A DNA stretch of 64,000 nt from Blastopirellula retiformator (GTDB lineage: Bacteria > Planctomycetota > Planctomycetia > Pirellulales > Pirellulaceae), in NCBI RefSeq assembly GCF_007859755.1, contig NZ_SJPF01000004.1:310894-374893 (forward strand). Direction: 5' to 3'. Below are positions 27,182 to 36,300 of the stretch, in pieces. The first letter of the stretch is position 1, and every line of letters begins with the position of its first letter. The notes under the pieces are model-generated. The model was given only the letters and a program-made list of their open reading frames with translations, did no database searches and was not told the origin of the DNA. The translations under genes were made by a program, and so were the position numbers.

Positions 27182-28735
27182 GTGCCAGACCCCTTAGTTA
27201 ACGCAGTCTTTGCCGTCGTCGGTTTTGCAGCGGCGATCGTGCTGGTCAAGATGATTGACTGGCTGCGAAAAAAGGATGCCGATACCGAAGCGGAACAGAT
27301 CCGCCAGCGTGCTAAATTCGACGCCGAGAACCTGCTCAAAGAAGCCAAGATCGAAGCCAAAGAAGAGGCGATCAACTACAAGACCGAAGCCGAAAAAGAC
27401 CTCAATCGCAGTCGTGACGAAATCCGCGATCGCGAAAAATCGCTCGACCGCCGCGAAGAGTCGCTCGAACAGCAAGCGACCCACCTCCGCAAGCAAGAGC
27501 ACATGGTCGAAAACAAAGAGCGCCGCCTGACCGAAAAAATCGACGACGCCACTCGCAAGACCGAAGAGCTGAAGGCGATCACCCGCGAACAGCAGGAACG
27601 CCTGCACAAGATGAGCGGCTTGAACAAGGACGAGGCGAAGACCGAACTGCTCCGCCTGCTTGACCAAGAGCTACAAGGCGAAACCGGCGCGTTGATCTTG
27701 AAGCACCAGCGCCGCATCGAGGAAACCTGTAAGCAACAAGCGCAGGACATGCTGCTGACCGCGATCCAGCGGTTTGCCGCCGCCCACACCGCCGAGTCGA
27801 CCACCAGCACAATCGACATTCCGACCGACGACATCAAAGGCCGGATCATCGGCCGCGAAGGTCGCAACATCCGTTCGTTTGAAAAAGAGACCGGCGTCGA
27901 CGTGATCATCGACGACACGCCGGGCGTGGTGATCGTCAGCGGCTTTGACCCAGTCCGTCGCGAGATCGGCCGGATCGCGCTGAACAAGCTGATCGCCGAT
28001 GGCCGCATCCACCCGACGCGGATCGAAGAGGTCGTCAAAGAGACGCAGGCCGAGATCGAAAGCGTCATCAACAAAAAGGGAGAAGAGGCGGCCAGCGAAG
28101 CGGATGTGCACGGCCTGCACCCGCGGTTGATTCACATGCTGGGCCGGCTCCACTTCCGCACCAGTTACAGCCAAAACGTGTTGCGGCACTCGATCGAAGT
28201 CGGCTTCATCGCCGGCATGCTGGCCGAGATGATCGGGCTCGACGCGCGCATCGCCCGCCGGGCCGGTTTGCTGCATGACATCGGTAAAGCGGCCGACCAT
28301 GAACTGGAAGGGGGACACCCCAAAATCGGCGCCGACTTGCTGAAGCGTCACGGCGAATCGCCGGAAGTGGTGCACGCCGCTTTCGGTCACCACGACGAGA
28401 TCATCACCGAGTATCCCTACACGATGTTGGTCGCCACGGCCGATGCGGCCAGCGCGTCCCGTCCTGGGGCTCGCCGCGAAACGCTCGAGCGCTACATCAA
28501 GCGGATGGAAGAGTTGGAAGCGATCGCCCGCGGCTTTAGCGGCGTCGAACAGGCGTTTGCAATTCAAGCCGGCCGCGAACTTCGGGTGATCGCCAGCAGC
28601 CGCGACACCGATGACGAAAAAGCGGCGAAGATTTCCCGCGACATCGCCAAGGCGTTCGAGGCTCAACTGACCTACCCCGGCGAAATCAAAGTGACCGTCG
28701 TCCGCGAGTCTCGGTTTACCGAGTTCGCACGATAA
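27182..28735 (+). CDS. rny: Ribonuclease Y
   Basis: Membrane-anchored endoribonuclease that starts mRNA decay. GTG start with GAGGGAG 9 bases upstream. Residues 1-28 form the N-terminal anchor ([18 protein letters not shown]), then a long Glu/Lys/Arg coiled coil (about 30-180). The KH domain is [20 protein letters not shown] (~216-235) and the HD domain has [20 protein letters not shown]. At 517 residues it has the standard length. The coding sequence is followed 19 bases later by the YmdB phosphodiesterase gene, the same rny-ymdB pair as in Firmicutes, so the two probably act together in RNA turnover or signalling. Confidence 0.97.
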   Translation: MPDPLVNAVFAVVGFAAAIVLVKMIDWLRKKDADTEAEQIRQRAKFDAENLLKEAKIEAKEEAINYKTEAEKDLNRSRDEIRDREKSLDRREESLEQQATHLRKQEHMVENKERRLTEKIDDATRKTEELKAITREQQERLHKMSGLNKDEAKTELLRLLDQELQGETGALILKHQRRIEETCKQQAQDMLLTAIQRFAAAHTAESTTSTIDIPTDDIKGRIIGREGRNIRSFEKETGVDVIIDDTPGVVIVSGFDPVRREIGRIALNKLIADGRIHPTRIEEVVKETQAEIESVINKKGEEAASEADVHGLHPRLIHMLGRLHFRTSYSQNVLRHSIEVGFIAGMLAEMIGLDARIARRAGLLHDIGKAADHELEGGHPKIGADLLKRHGESPEVVHAAFGHHDEIITEYPYTMLVATADAASASRPGARRETLERYIKRMEELEAIARGFSGVEQAFAIQAGRELRVIASSRDTDDEKAAKISRDIAKAFEAQLTYPGEIKVTVVRESRFTEFAR

Positions 28736-28754
28736 CCCTAGCGAAGGAGAAGCA

Positions 28755-29582
28755 GTGCGGATTTTGCACATTGGCGACATCGTCGGCAAACCAGGACGCG
28801 ACATCGTACGCACGGCCCTGTATGGCCTGCGTCGGCGCGAAGGGCTGAGCCTGATCATCGCCAATGCTGAAAACGCCTGCGGCGGCTCGGGCCTGACCCC
28901 GGCCGCCTATCGCGAACTGATCGACTGCGGCGTCGATGCGATCACCATGGGAGATCACATCTACCGCCGCAAAGAGCTGTTCCAGACGCTGCAGCAGCAG
29001 AACAACATCGTCAAACCGGCGAACTACCCCAAGTCGGCGCCCGGCAAAGAGTTCGTCATTGTCGAAGCGGCCGGCGGCATTCGGGTCGCCGTGATCAGCA
29101 TCATGGGGCGGGTCTTCATGCGGCCGGTCGACTGCCCCTGGGAAGCGATCGACCGCGTGCTGGCGACGATTCCTGCTAGCGTCAAGATTCGCTGCGTCGA
29201 CTTCCACGCCGAAGCGACCAGCGACAAACAGGTGATGGGACGCTATCTCGACGGCCGCGTCTCTTCCGTCTTGGGCACCCATACCCACGTGGCGACCGCC
29301 GACGAGCAGATTTACAAAGGAGGGACCGCCTTCCAGTGCGATCTTGGCATGACCGGTCCCCACGAAAGCATCATCGGTCGCAATATCGAGCGGGTCACCG
29401 AGACGACCACTACCTTCCGTCCTACCCAATTTGACGTCGCCCGCGATGACGTTCGCCTGAATGGCAGCATCGTCGACGTCAATCCAGAGACCGGCAAAGC
29501 GACCAGTATTCGGCGAATTCAGATTCGCGAAGACGAAGCGAAGGCGCTGGCGGCCGAATACCCGAAAAATGCGTCCGGCTGA
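28755..29582 (+). CDS. ymdB: YmdB family metallophosphoesterase (TIGR00282)
   Basis: 275 residues from a GTG with AAGGAGA upstream. The metal-binding motifs are RILHIGDIVGKPGRD at the start, NAENACGGSGL, GDHIYRRKEL and LGTHTHVATADEQI, all diagnostic of this calcineurin-like family. Characterised members hydrolyse 2',3'-cyclic AMP. It is 19 bases behind rny and surely in the same operon. In the commonest form the third motif reads GNHxW; here it is GDHIY, a mild variation. Confidence 0.93.
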   Translation: MRILHIGDIVGKPGRDIVRTALYGLRRREGLSLIIANAENACGGSGLTPAAYRELIDCGVDAITMGDHIYRRKELFQTLQQQNNIVKPANYPKSAPGKEFVIVEAAGGIRVAVISIMGRVFMRPVDCPWEAIDRVLATIPASVKIRCVDFHAEATSDKQVMGRYLDGRVSSVLGTHTHVATADEQIYKGGTAFQCDLGMTGPHESIIGRNIERVTETTTTFRPTQFDVARDDVRLNGSIVDVNPETGKATSIRRIQIREDEAKALAAEYPKNASG

Positions 29583-29640
29583 CCCGATTGCTCTTGTCGC
29601 GTCCGCCAGAGTTCTGTAACCTCCGCCCCGTGATAGCTTT

Positions 29641-30075
29641 ATGAGCGCTCCGTCGCCCCCAACCGGTACGCTTGGCTGGTTCAGCAGATCGCTGCTAGGA
29701 CTGGTCGGGCTGACAGTCGCCGGATTGCTGGTAACGGCCGCGACGCTGACACCAAACAAACAGGGCCTGGGAACGCACCAACAACTTGGTTTGCCCCCAT
29801 GTTCGTCGCGAGTTTGGTTTGGCGTTCGCTGCCCGGCGTGCGGAATGACCACCTCGTGGGCTTACTTGACGAAAGGAAACGTCGTCGGTTCGATTCGCTC
29901 GAACGCCGCCGGTTTTCTGTTGGGGCTTACGGCGCTAGTTAGCGCTCCTTGGCTACTAATCACGGCTGCCCGAGGCCGACCGCCGCTGGGTTATCCCAAC
30001 GAGATCGCCGCTTTGGTCGTCGTGTGCAGCATCGCCGCAGTCATGGCCATCGAGTGGCTATTTCGCGTGGTTTGA
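29641..30075 (+). CDS. DUF2752 membrane protein
   Basis: 144 residues with three hydrophobic segments. The family motif is GVRCPACGMTTSWAYL, a CPxCGxTT site with two cysteines between the first two helices. A tail of two more helices follows. The function of DUF2752 proteins is unknown. The gene is 58 bases past ymdB in the same direction and may be a tail gene of that operon. The ATG at 29641 has no strong ribosome-binding site. Confidence 0.88.
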   Translation: MSAPSPPTGTLGWFSRSLLGLVGLTVAGLLVTAATLTPNKQGLGTHQQLGLPPCSSRVWFGVRCPACGMTTSWAYLTKGNVVGSIRSNAAGFLLGLTALVSAPWLLITAARGRPPLGYPNEIAALVVVCSIAAVMAIEWLFRVV

Positions 30076-30146
30076 TGCGACGAGAGTAACCAACAAACGG
30101 CGTCAGGATGACGCTTGACTCGTAGATATTGTGCGAAAGCATTTCG

Positions 30147-30803
30147 ATGGATCGAAACAACCACTTCCGCCGCTCATTCGCTTTGCTGATCCTATTGACG
30201 CTGGTCCCGACGACCGGCTGTCTGAACTTGGTCGCGACGCTCCTTTATCCGCCGAATGAAGTTCAGGCTCGCTACAAAGGACTGGAAGAACAGAAGGTCG
30301 TGGTGGTTTGCATCGCCAGCCCTTCGTTCCGGTCCGAGACCGACACCTCGCGCAACCTGGCGGTGATGGTCGAAAAGCTGCTTGGCGCCAACGTGCCGGA
30401 CATCAAGATCATCGCCCAGCAGAAGATCGACGACTGGCAAGACACGTCAAACTGGGACCGCCTGGACGCCCGCAAGGTTGGCAAGGGCCTGAACGCCGAC
30501 ATGGTCGTCGCGATCGACCTGGCGCATCTCGAGATTCAGGAACATCCGTCCATGTATAAGGGTAAAGCCGATTTTTCGGTCACCGTGTACGACATGAACG
30601 AAAAAGGAAAGCCGACTTACGAAGCGACCGACCAGACGCTCGATTTTCCGGCTAACGGCACGTTTTCGACCGCCAGCTTGACCGAAGACAAGTTCCGCCG
30701 CAAGTTTATGCAGTCAATCGCGGTCTGGATCGCCCACGATTTCTACAACCACAACGCTCACGATTACCTGGCGCTGGACGAAACGTTCGTTACCAACAAG
30801 TAA
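30147..30803 (+). CDS. Lipoprotein of unknown function
   Basis: 218 residues from ATG 30147. Signal and lipobox: SFALLILLTLVPTTGCLN. The mature domain has KVVVVCIASPSFRSETDTSR, a beta strand pattern followed by VEKLLGANVPDIKIIAQQKI and NADMVVAIDLAHLEIQEHP. This layout suggests a domain like those found in CsgG/TolB-N-type periplasmic proteins that read or bind something at the outer membrane, but that is only an impression. The protein is conserved-looking and well composed. It stands between DUF2752 and the hydrolase on the same strand. Confidence 0.7.
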   Translation: MDRNNHFRRSFALLILLTLVPTTGCLNLVATLLYPPNEVQARYKGLEEQKVVVVCIASPSFRSETDTSRNLAVMVEKLLGANVPDIKIIAQQKIDDWQDTSNWDRLDARKVGKGLNADMVVAIDLAHLEIQEHPSMYKGKADFSVTVYDMNEKGKPTYEATDQTLDFPANGTFSTASLTEDKFRRKFMQSIAVWIAHDFYNHNAHDYLALDETFVTNK

Positions 30804-30909
30804 TTGGGCGGAAAGATTGACCCTCGCCGGATGGGGCCTTAGGATTGAGTTAAGTACCTACGTCCCATCTACTTAAAATCAATCACCCCCCTCAGCAATC
30901 GCCAGGCTT

Positions 30910-31842
30910 ATGTTGCGTACCCAATCTTTCGCCGCAATGGCGCTCGTTCTTAGTTTCGCCGTCCTCTCCCACGCGCAAGCCCCGGCTGGCGCGAAGGGCA
31001 AGATCCCGCCGCCAGAAAACGTCTCGCTGATGACCAAAGACGGCGTGCCGCTGCGGGCGATCTACTTTCCCAGCCCCAAGGAGAAAAAAGCGGTTCCGGT
31101 CATCATGCTGCATGGCTGGGAAGGCAAAAAGGAAGATGTCGCCGGCCTGGCAGGCGTCTTGCAGAAACAGGAAGGCTACGCGGTGATCGTGCCTGATCTG
31201 CGCGGGCATGGCGCCAGCGAGTGGACCGTCCAGCTGAACGATCGCGTCAGCAAGACGATCAAACCAGACGACATGAAACGCCAGCAAATGGCGTTGTTCA
31301 TGAACGAAGACATGGAAGCGATCAAGCGCTTCCTGATGGAGCAAAACAACGAAGGCAAGCTGAACATCGAGTTGCTGACGATCGTCGCCGCCGACGATTT
31401 CAGCAGCGTTCTGGCCGCCAACTGGGCCGCCAAAGACTGGAGCTGGCCGATTTTGGCCGGCCTGAAGCAGGGGCAAGACGTCAAAGCGCTCGTCCTGGTT
31501 TCGCCCGATACCAGCTTCAAAGGCTTTAGCGCTACGCAGGCCTTCAACCATCCGTCGCTGCAGACCAAGGTCTCGATCATGTTGGTCGCGTCCAAAGACT
31601 CGCGAGGTTATAGCGACGCCAAGCAGATCGAAAAGCAGCTGGCCCGCGGTCGCCTGAACCCGACCGCCGAAGGCCGCGACCTGTTTCTGGCGGGCAAAGA
31701 TGGCAACGCCAAAGGAACGGCGCTGCTAATGAACCCGGCCTACAACGTCCTTCGCGATATCAAGTACCTGATCGACAATCGCGTGATCGCTCGGGGTGAC
31801 GAGTTCCCCTGGACCGATCGCTCGAGCCCGCTGAGCAAATAG
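30910..31842 (+). CDS. Secreted alpha/beta hydrolase-fold protein with Asp at the nucleophile elbow
   Basis: 310 residues. Signal peptide MLRTQSFAAMALVLSFAVLS, cleavage near SHAQ. The fold is recognised from VIMLHGWEG (oxyanion-hole region, residues 64-72) and VPDLRGHGAS (94-103). At the nucleophile elbow, where most members have GxSxG, it has ADDFSS (161-166), placing D163 at the nucleophile. Haloalkane dehalogenases and epoxide hydrolases also use Asp there, but in other respects this protein does not look like either, and no catalytic His is obvious to me. It could be a catalytically altered or non-catalytic member. The strong terminator 31865-31901 follows. Confidence 0.75.
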   Translation: MLRTQSFAAMALVLSFAVLSHAQAPAGAKGKIPPPENVSLMTKDGVPLRAIYFPSPKEKKAVPVIMLHGWEGKKEDVAGLAGVLQKQEGYAVIVPDLRGHGASEWTVQLNDRVSKTIKPDDMKRQQMALFMNEDMEAIKRFLMEQNNEGKLNIELLTIVAADDFSSVLAANWAAKDWSWPILAGLKQGQDVKALVLVSPDTSFKGFSATQAFNHPSLQTKVSIMLVASKDSRGYSDAKQIEKQLARGRLNPTAEGRDLFLAGKDGNAKGTALLMNPAYNVLRDIKYLIDNRVIARGDEFPWTDRSSPLSK

Positions 31843-31864
31843 TCGACGCCGGTATCAAACCAGC

Positions 31865-31901
31865 AAAAAGGCCCGCTTTTTCGCAAAGCGGGCCTTTTTT
31901 T
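31865..31901 (+). terminator. Strong rho-independent terminator
   Basis: AAAAAGGCCCGCTTT and AAAGCGGGCCTTTTT (31865-31879, 31885-31899) with loop TTCGC and more T residues. Two bases after the T-run lies the left flank of repeat copy 2. Confidence 0.93.
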
Positions 31902-31908
31902 CGTTAGC

Positions 31909-32055
31909 AGTCCGTTGATTTTCTCGACGGACTGCGTGATCGCATGGATGCGATCCCAAAATAGCGACGTATGTCGTTATTTTGCGAGCCGCGAAGAGCT
32001 ACGCTCTGAGCCTGGCGAGGTTGGAAAATGCCACGATGGCATTTTTCAACAGGCA
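31909..32055 (+). mobile_element. 147-bp nested-hairpin element, copy 2, with 6-bp direct flanks
   Basis: Flanked by GTTAGC at 31903-31908 and again at 32056-32061. Five hairpins in a row: AGTCCGT/ACGGACT; GATCGCAT/ATGCGATC; AAAATAGCGAC/GTCGTTATTTT (one G·U); AGAGC/GCTCT; GTTGGAAAATGCCA/TGGCATTTTTCAAC (one G·U). The right-hand flank contains the TAA stop of the LysM gene on the other strand. Confidence 0.88.
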
Positions 32056-32056
32056 G

Positions 32057-33019
32057 TTAGCGGTGATTCAGCGGCACCATCCGCAGTTGCGGCTGCGGCT
32101 GAGTCCCCAGCGGCACAAGCGGCCGCATCGTCGACGAAGCGGCGCTGACGCTGCCCGGCTGACCGCTGGGCTGAACCTGCGGGCCGGCGCCAATCTCGTG
32201 GGAGCCGGGAATGGTGATCTCCACCTTCAGCGGCAGCAGTTGCGGATCGCTCAGCACGTTGCGGTTCGCCTCGAAGATCGCCCACGCCATGTCGGCGCTC
32301 CCCAGATAACGCTCGGCCAACTGCGGAAGCGTATCGCCATCAACCAATCGATGTCGGCGACGGGGCTGAGCCGGAGCCTGTGGCCGCGACTGGGGCTGCG
32401 GAACAAACGATCGCGGCGCCGGAGCCGGAGTCGATTGCGGCGACGAGGCGGGCAAGACCGGCTTGTTCGCCACGATTGAGGTGGTCTGCGGCTGCCAACG
32501 CGATCCTGGCTGTTGCGGCGGCGAGACGGATGGCGCCTCGACCTCGGGGGCCACCTGCGACCGGGGCGCGGCAATCTGACGCGGCTCTGGAACTCGGTAG
32601 ACGTCGCCTGCGGGCATTTCGACCGGAATGGCGAACGACTCTACCGAATTCTCTCGAGGCTCATGGCGAGCGACGGAGACCCGCTGATAGCCGCTCGGGC
32701 TCAGATCGACCAGCTGCTGCGGCGTGGACGACGGCGTGATCGCCGTCGGGTACTCATCGGCCAGGTTTGGCGTTGCGGCCACGGCAATGTCGAGCCCGCC
32801 GCCGGAACCAGGATCGAGCGAAACCGCCTTGCGGATCTCAGGCAGGACGAATTCAGGCGCAGCCGCTGGCTGCTGCTCTTGGCCAATGAACGCGTCGACG
32901 CGCGGCACAGCAGCAGAGGAGGGGGAAGAAAGTTCGCTACGCGACCAATACGGCATTGCGGCGCCGACGCCGATCACACCGATCGCCGCCATCGTAAGCA
33001 GTTTCGAATTGCCCTGCAT
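32057..33019 (-). CDS. LysM domain protein with signal anchor
   Basis: 320 residues. The N-terminus MQGNSKLLTMAAIGVIGVGA is a single anchor or signal. A ~190-residue Pro/Ala/Gln-rich region without fold follows, then a C-terminal LysM-like module (HRLVDGDTLPQLAERYLGSA and DPQLLPLKVEITIPG), which normally binds N-acetylglucosamine polymers such as peptidoglycan. A second short proline-rich tail closes the protein. The stop codon TAA (32057-32059) lies inside the 6-bp direct repeat that flanks repeat copy 2. It is downstream of secDF on the same strand, separated by a terminator. Confidence 0.82.
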   Translation of the reverse strand: MQGNSKLLTMAAIGVIGVGAAMPYWSRSELSSPSSAAVPRVDAFIGQEQQPAAAPEFVLPEIRKAVSLDPGSGGGLDIAVAATPNLADEYPTAITPSSTPQQLVDLSPSGYQRVSVARHEPRENSVESFAIPVEMPAGDVYRVPEPRQIAAPRSQVAPEVEAPSVSPPQQPGSRWQPQTTSIVANKPVLPASSPQSTPAPAPRSFVPQPQSRPQAPAQPRRRHRLVDGDTLPQLAERYLGSADMAWAIFEANRNVLSDPQLLPLKVEITIPGSHEIGAGPQVQPSGQPGSVSAASSTMRPLVPLGTQPQPQLRMVPLNHR

Positions 33020-33318
33020 GATGACTCCCTGATTCGGGGCCTACATGAAGTCATGAGCGCAATCCGTCGCTACAAGTCCTGATGTTTCCGTCTAACAATC
33101 AATTATCGGCGTCTTGCTAGCACCGCTAAGACGTTTTCTGAATCGGAAACCAAAGATTCTCAGGAGTGGCGTTCGTCGCCTAGCGGCTGCGTCAACTTTG
33201 CGGCGAGCGACTCTTCCGCTAGTGACGATCGCTCGTCTTGCAGAAGCCTTGCCGCGGAACCAGAAGGACGCGTTCCGCCAAGCTCTGATACGGCGGCGTC
33301 CACCACACAGGTCGCACA
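33020..33318. other. Intergenic region upstream of the LysM gene
   Basis: About 300 bases between the secDF terminator and the LysM start. Short open frames exist on both strands, but none has a ribosome-binding site or sensible composition. It should hold the promoter of the LysM gene; I do not see a clear one. Confidence 0.4.
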
Positions 33319-33351
33319 AAAAAAGGGAGATGCGCCAGGCATCTCCCTTTG
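33319..33351 (-). terminator. Terminator of secDF
   Basis: AAAGGGAGATGC and GCATCTCCCTTT (33323-33334, 33340-33351), loop GCCAG, with seven T residues following on the minus strand (complement of 33319-33325). It lies 28 bases past the secDF stop. Confidence 0.9.
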
Positions 33352-33379
33352 AGTTGTCAAACTTTACCGCTTACGCGAA

Positions 33380-36300
33380 CTAGGCGGCGGCGCCACGCTT
33401 CTTTTCGCGATCCATCAACCAGACCAACACCGGCGAAGCGACGAAGATCGAGCTGTAGGTACCGACGAAGATGCCGACCACCAACGCAAACGAGAAACTG
33501 TGAACCCCCTCGCCGCCGAGGAAGAAGAGGATCACGACCACGATAAAGGTGGTCAACGAGGTCAGGATCGTACGTCCCAGCGTCTGGTTGATCGAAACGT
33601 TCACCATGTCGATCGTCAGGTCGTGGCTCTTGCCGCGGACTTCGCGGATGCGGTCGAAGACGACGATCGTATCGTTGAGCGAGTAACCAATCAGCGTCAG
33701 GAACGCGGCGACCACCGGCAGACTGATCTTCATTTCGTCGATCTGCAGGAAGCCGAAGACGTACTGCAGCCAGGCCGTCAGGGCCAAGGCGCCCAGTGTG
33801 ATCAGCACGTCGTGAACCAAGGCCACAACCGCCGCCAAACCAAACGCTAAGTTCTGGAAACGGAACCAGATGTAGGCGACCACGCCAACTAGGCTCAGCA
33901 CCAGGGCGAAGACCGCCATCTGCTGCATGTCGCCGGCGACCTGCGACCCGATGTTGCTGGACGAGGGCCAAACCGGCGTGCTCGTCAGTTCGCTGCGGAT
34001 CTTGTCGAAAATCTTGGTTGCGTTTTCTTTGCTGCCGGACAGCTGAACCGTCCATTCGGTCCCGCTGACGCTACTGTCGAGCGGAATCGCCAGACCATCA
34101 CGAAGCAGGTGAATCTGCGGGCGTTCCATTCCCAGTTCGTCCGAAGCCTGCAGAACCAAGCTCTGCAGCGTCTGGGCCGTAATCTTCTCGTCGAACGACA
34201 AGGTCGATTGGAACTGTAGCGGAGCGATGATGGCGCCACCGTCGATCAGGGGCTCTTCGAGCGGATCCTGCGGTTCGGTCGGCACGTCGCCGACCGGAGC
34301 TTCGGTCATCGGCGCCGGGGTTTCCGCCATCGGCTCTTCGGTGGCGGGCTTCTCTTTGGCCGGTTCTTCCATCCCGGGCTCAGCCGGAGTTTCCGCTTTC
34401 GGCTCTTCGGTCGCCGGCTCGGCGGGTGTCTCCGGTTTAGGTTCTTCCTTCGTCGGTTCTTCCTTCGCTGGTTCTTCCTTCGCTGGTTCTTCCTTCGCTG
34501 GTTCTTCCGGCTTCTCTTCATCACCTTCCTGAGCCAAGGCTAACATGCCGTCGGCCGGCAGGTCGGTGCGACGAACGCGATGGATCGACTGGGCGTCAGC
34601 GGCCGGCTTTTTGGGAACGGCGCTACCGGTCGCTTCCGGCGCCGGTTCGGTCGACTTGGCGTCGATGGCGCCAACTTCGCTGACCGAGACGTTATGCATC
34701 ACCAGCAGGCTCTCGCCGCTCTCGGTGCGGAAGATCTTTTCGAGTTCGGCCTGAACCACTTCGACCCCTTCCGGAATATCTCCGGTCGAGTAGCGCGGTC
34801 CATCGACGGCGAACTTCAGGTTCAAGCGCTGGGCCGTTTCCAAGTCGCCGGCGCTTTCGATCGACATCGTGCCGTCATTAGCGTTCGACGCGTCGCGAAT
34901 CAGAATACCGCCGCGATCCGGGGTCAACTCGGCCGAGATCTGCGTGCCGGCTTCGCTGATCGCCGTCGCGATGTCACGCAGCGAGTCAGCTCCGCTCAAA
35001 TCGACCGTCGCCGACTTGCCGGCGCGATCGGTCACCTTCAACGAACCGAGCTTGCCGAGACCAGTCAGCGAAGTGTCGATCTTGTAGATCTGGTTTTGCT
35101 TGCCCTCCAGCGTCACGGCGCTGATCGAGACGTCCGGCAGCTTTTCGCTCACCATTTCGCGGACCTTCGCGATCGGCATCGGCTCTTTCAGGAAAACCTG
35201 AACCGACGAACCGCCGTTGAAGTCGATGTCGAAGATCGTCTTGCCGCGGGCGCCGACGGCCAGGATGCCGACGACGATCAAGACCAGCGAAATCGCCATC
35301 GCCATCTTCCGCTTGCCGAGGAAGTCGAACTTCGCTCCGCTGGCGGTCGGCAGCATCGTCAACATCGTCAACCAGCGCTTCTTCTCGGCGATGTCAAAGA
35401 AGACCCGCGAGCAGAAGATCGCCGTAAACATACTCATCATGATGCCGAGCACCAAAGTAACGGCGAAGCCGCGAACCTGGTCGGTACCGATGCGGTACAG
35501 CACCAAGGCGGTGATCAGCGTCGTCAGGTTGGCGTCGACAATCGTCGTGGTCGCTTTGCTGAAACCATTGACCAGCGCCATCCGGAGCGAGGCGCCATGA
35601 TTCAGCTCTTCACGGATACGTTCATAAATCAGCACGTTGGCGTCGACCGACATACCGACGGTCAGCACCAAACCGGCGATGCCCGGCAGCGTCAAGTCGG
35701 CGTTGAACAAGATCATCGCCGCCAAGATCAACACCAAGTTCAACAACACCGCCGCACACGCCACCACGCCGGCGACATGGTAGTAGACGATCATGAAGAT
35801 CAACACCAGCGCCAGGCTGATGCCGATCGCCCATTTGCCCTTACGGATGGTGTCGTCCCCCAGGGTCGCGCTGATCGTCTGTTCGCTGATCGGCTCTTTG
35901 CGAAGCACCACCGGCAACTTACCAGCCTGCAAAACGCCGGTCAGTTTTTCGATGTCCGCTTCGGTAAAGCGGCCCGTGATAATACCGCGATCGCCGATCA
36001 CGCCTTGAACCGCTGGGGCCGAAACGATGTAGTCGTCCATCACGATGCCGAGCTGGCGTACGCGATTGCCGTCGGGCAGGTTGTCGCGGGTCAGCTTCGA
36101 CATCAGCGAAGCGCCGGCGCTGTTCAGATTAAATTCAACCGCCAAACCGCCGCCGTTGGTGTCGTAGGTGCGACGGGCCGCGGTCAGGTAACCGCCGGTC
36201 AGCGGTTTCGGCTCCATCTTCATCAATATCTGCAGCGGCTGACCGGTCGCTTGGCCGCCGCGAACCAGAAAGCCTTGCGAGCTGAGCACCGGCGAACCGT

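Noticed and set aside
31915-32148. Small open frames inside the 147-bp repeats (residues MRSQNSDVCRYFASREELRS and similar at 17000-17290 and 44978-45742)
   Set aside because: They are by-products of the repeat sequence in several frames. Such frames are likely to be misannotated as conserved hypothetical proteins wherever the element occurs.
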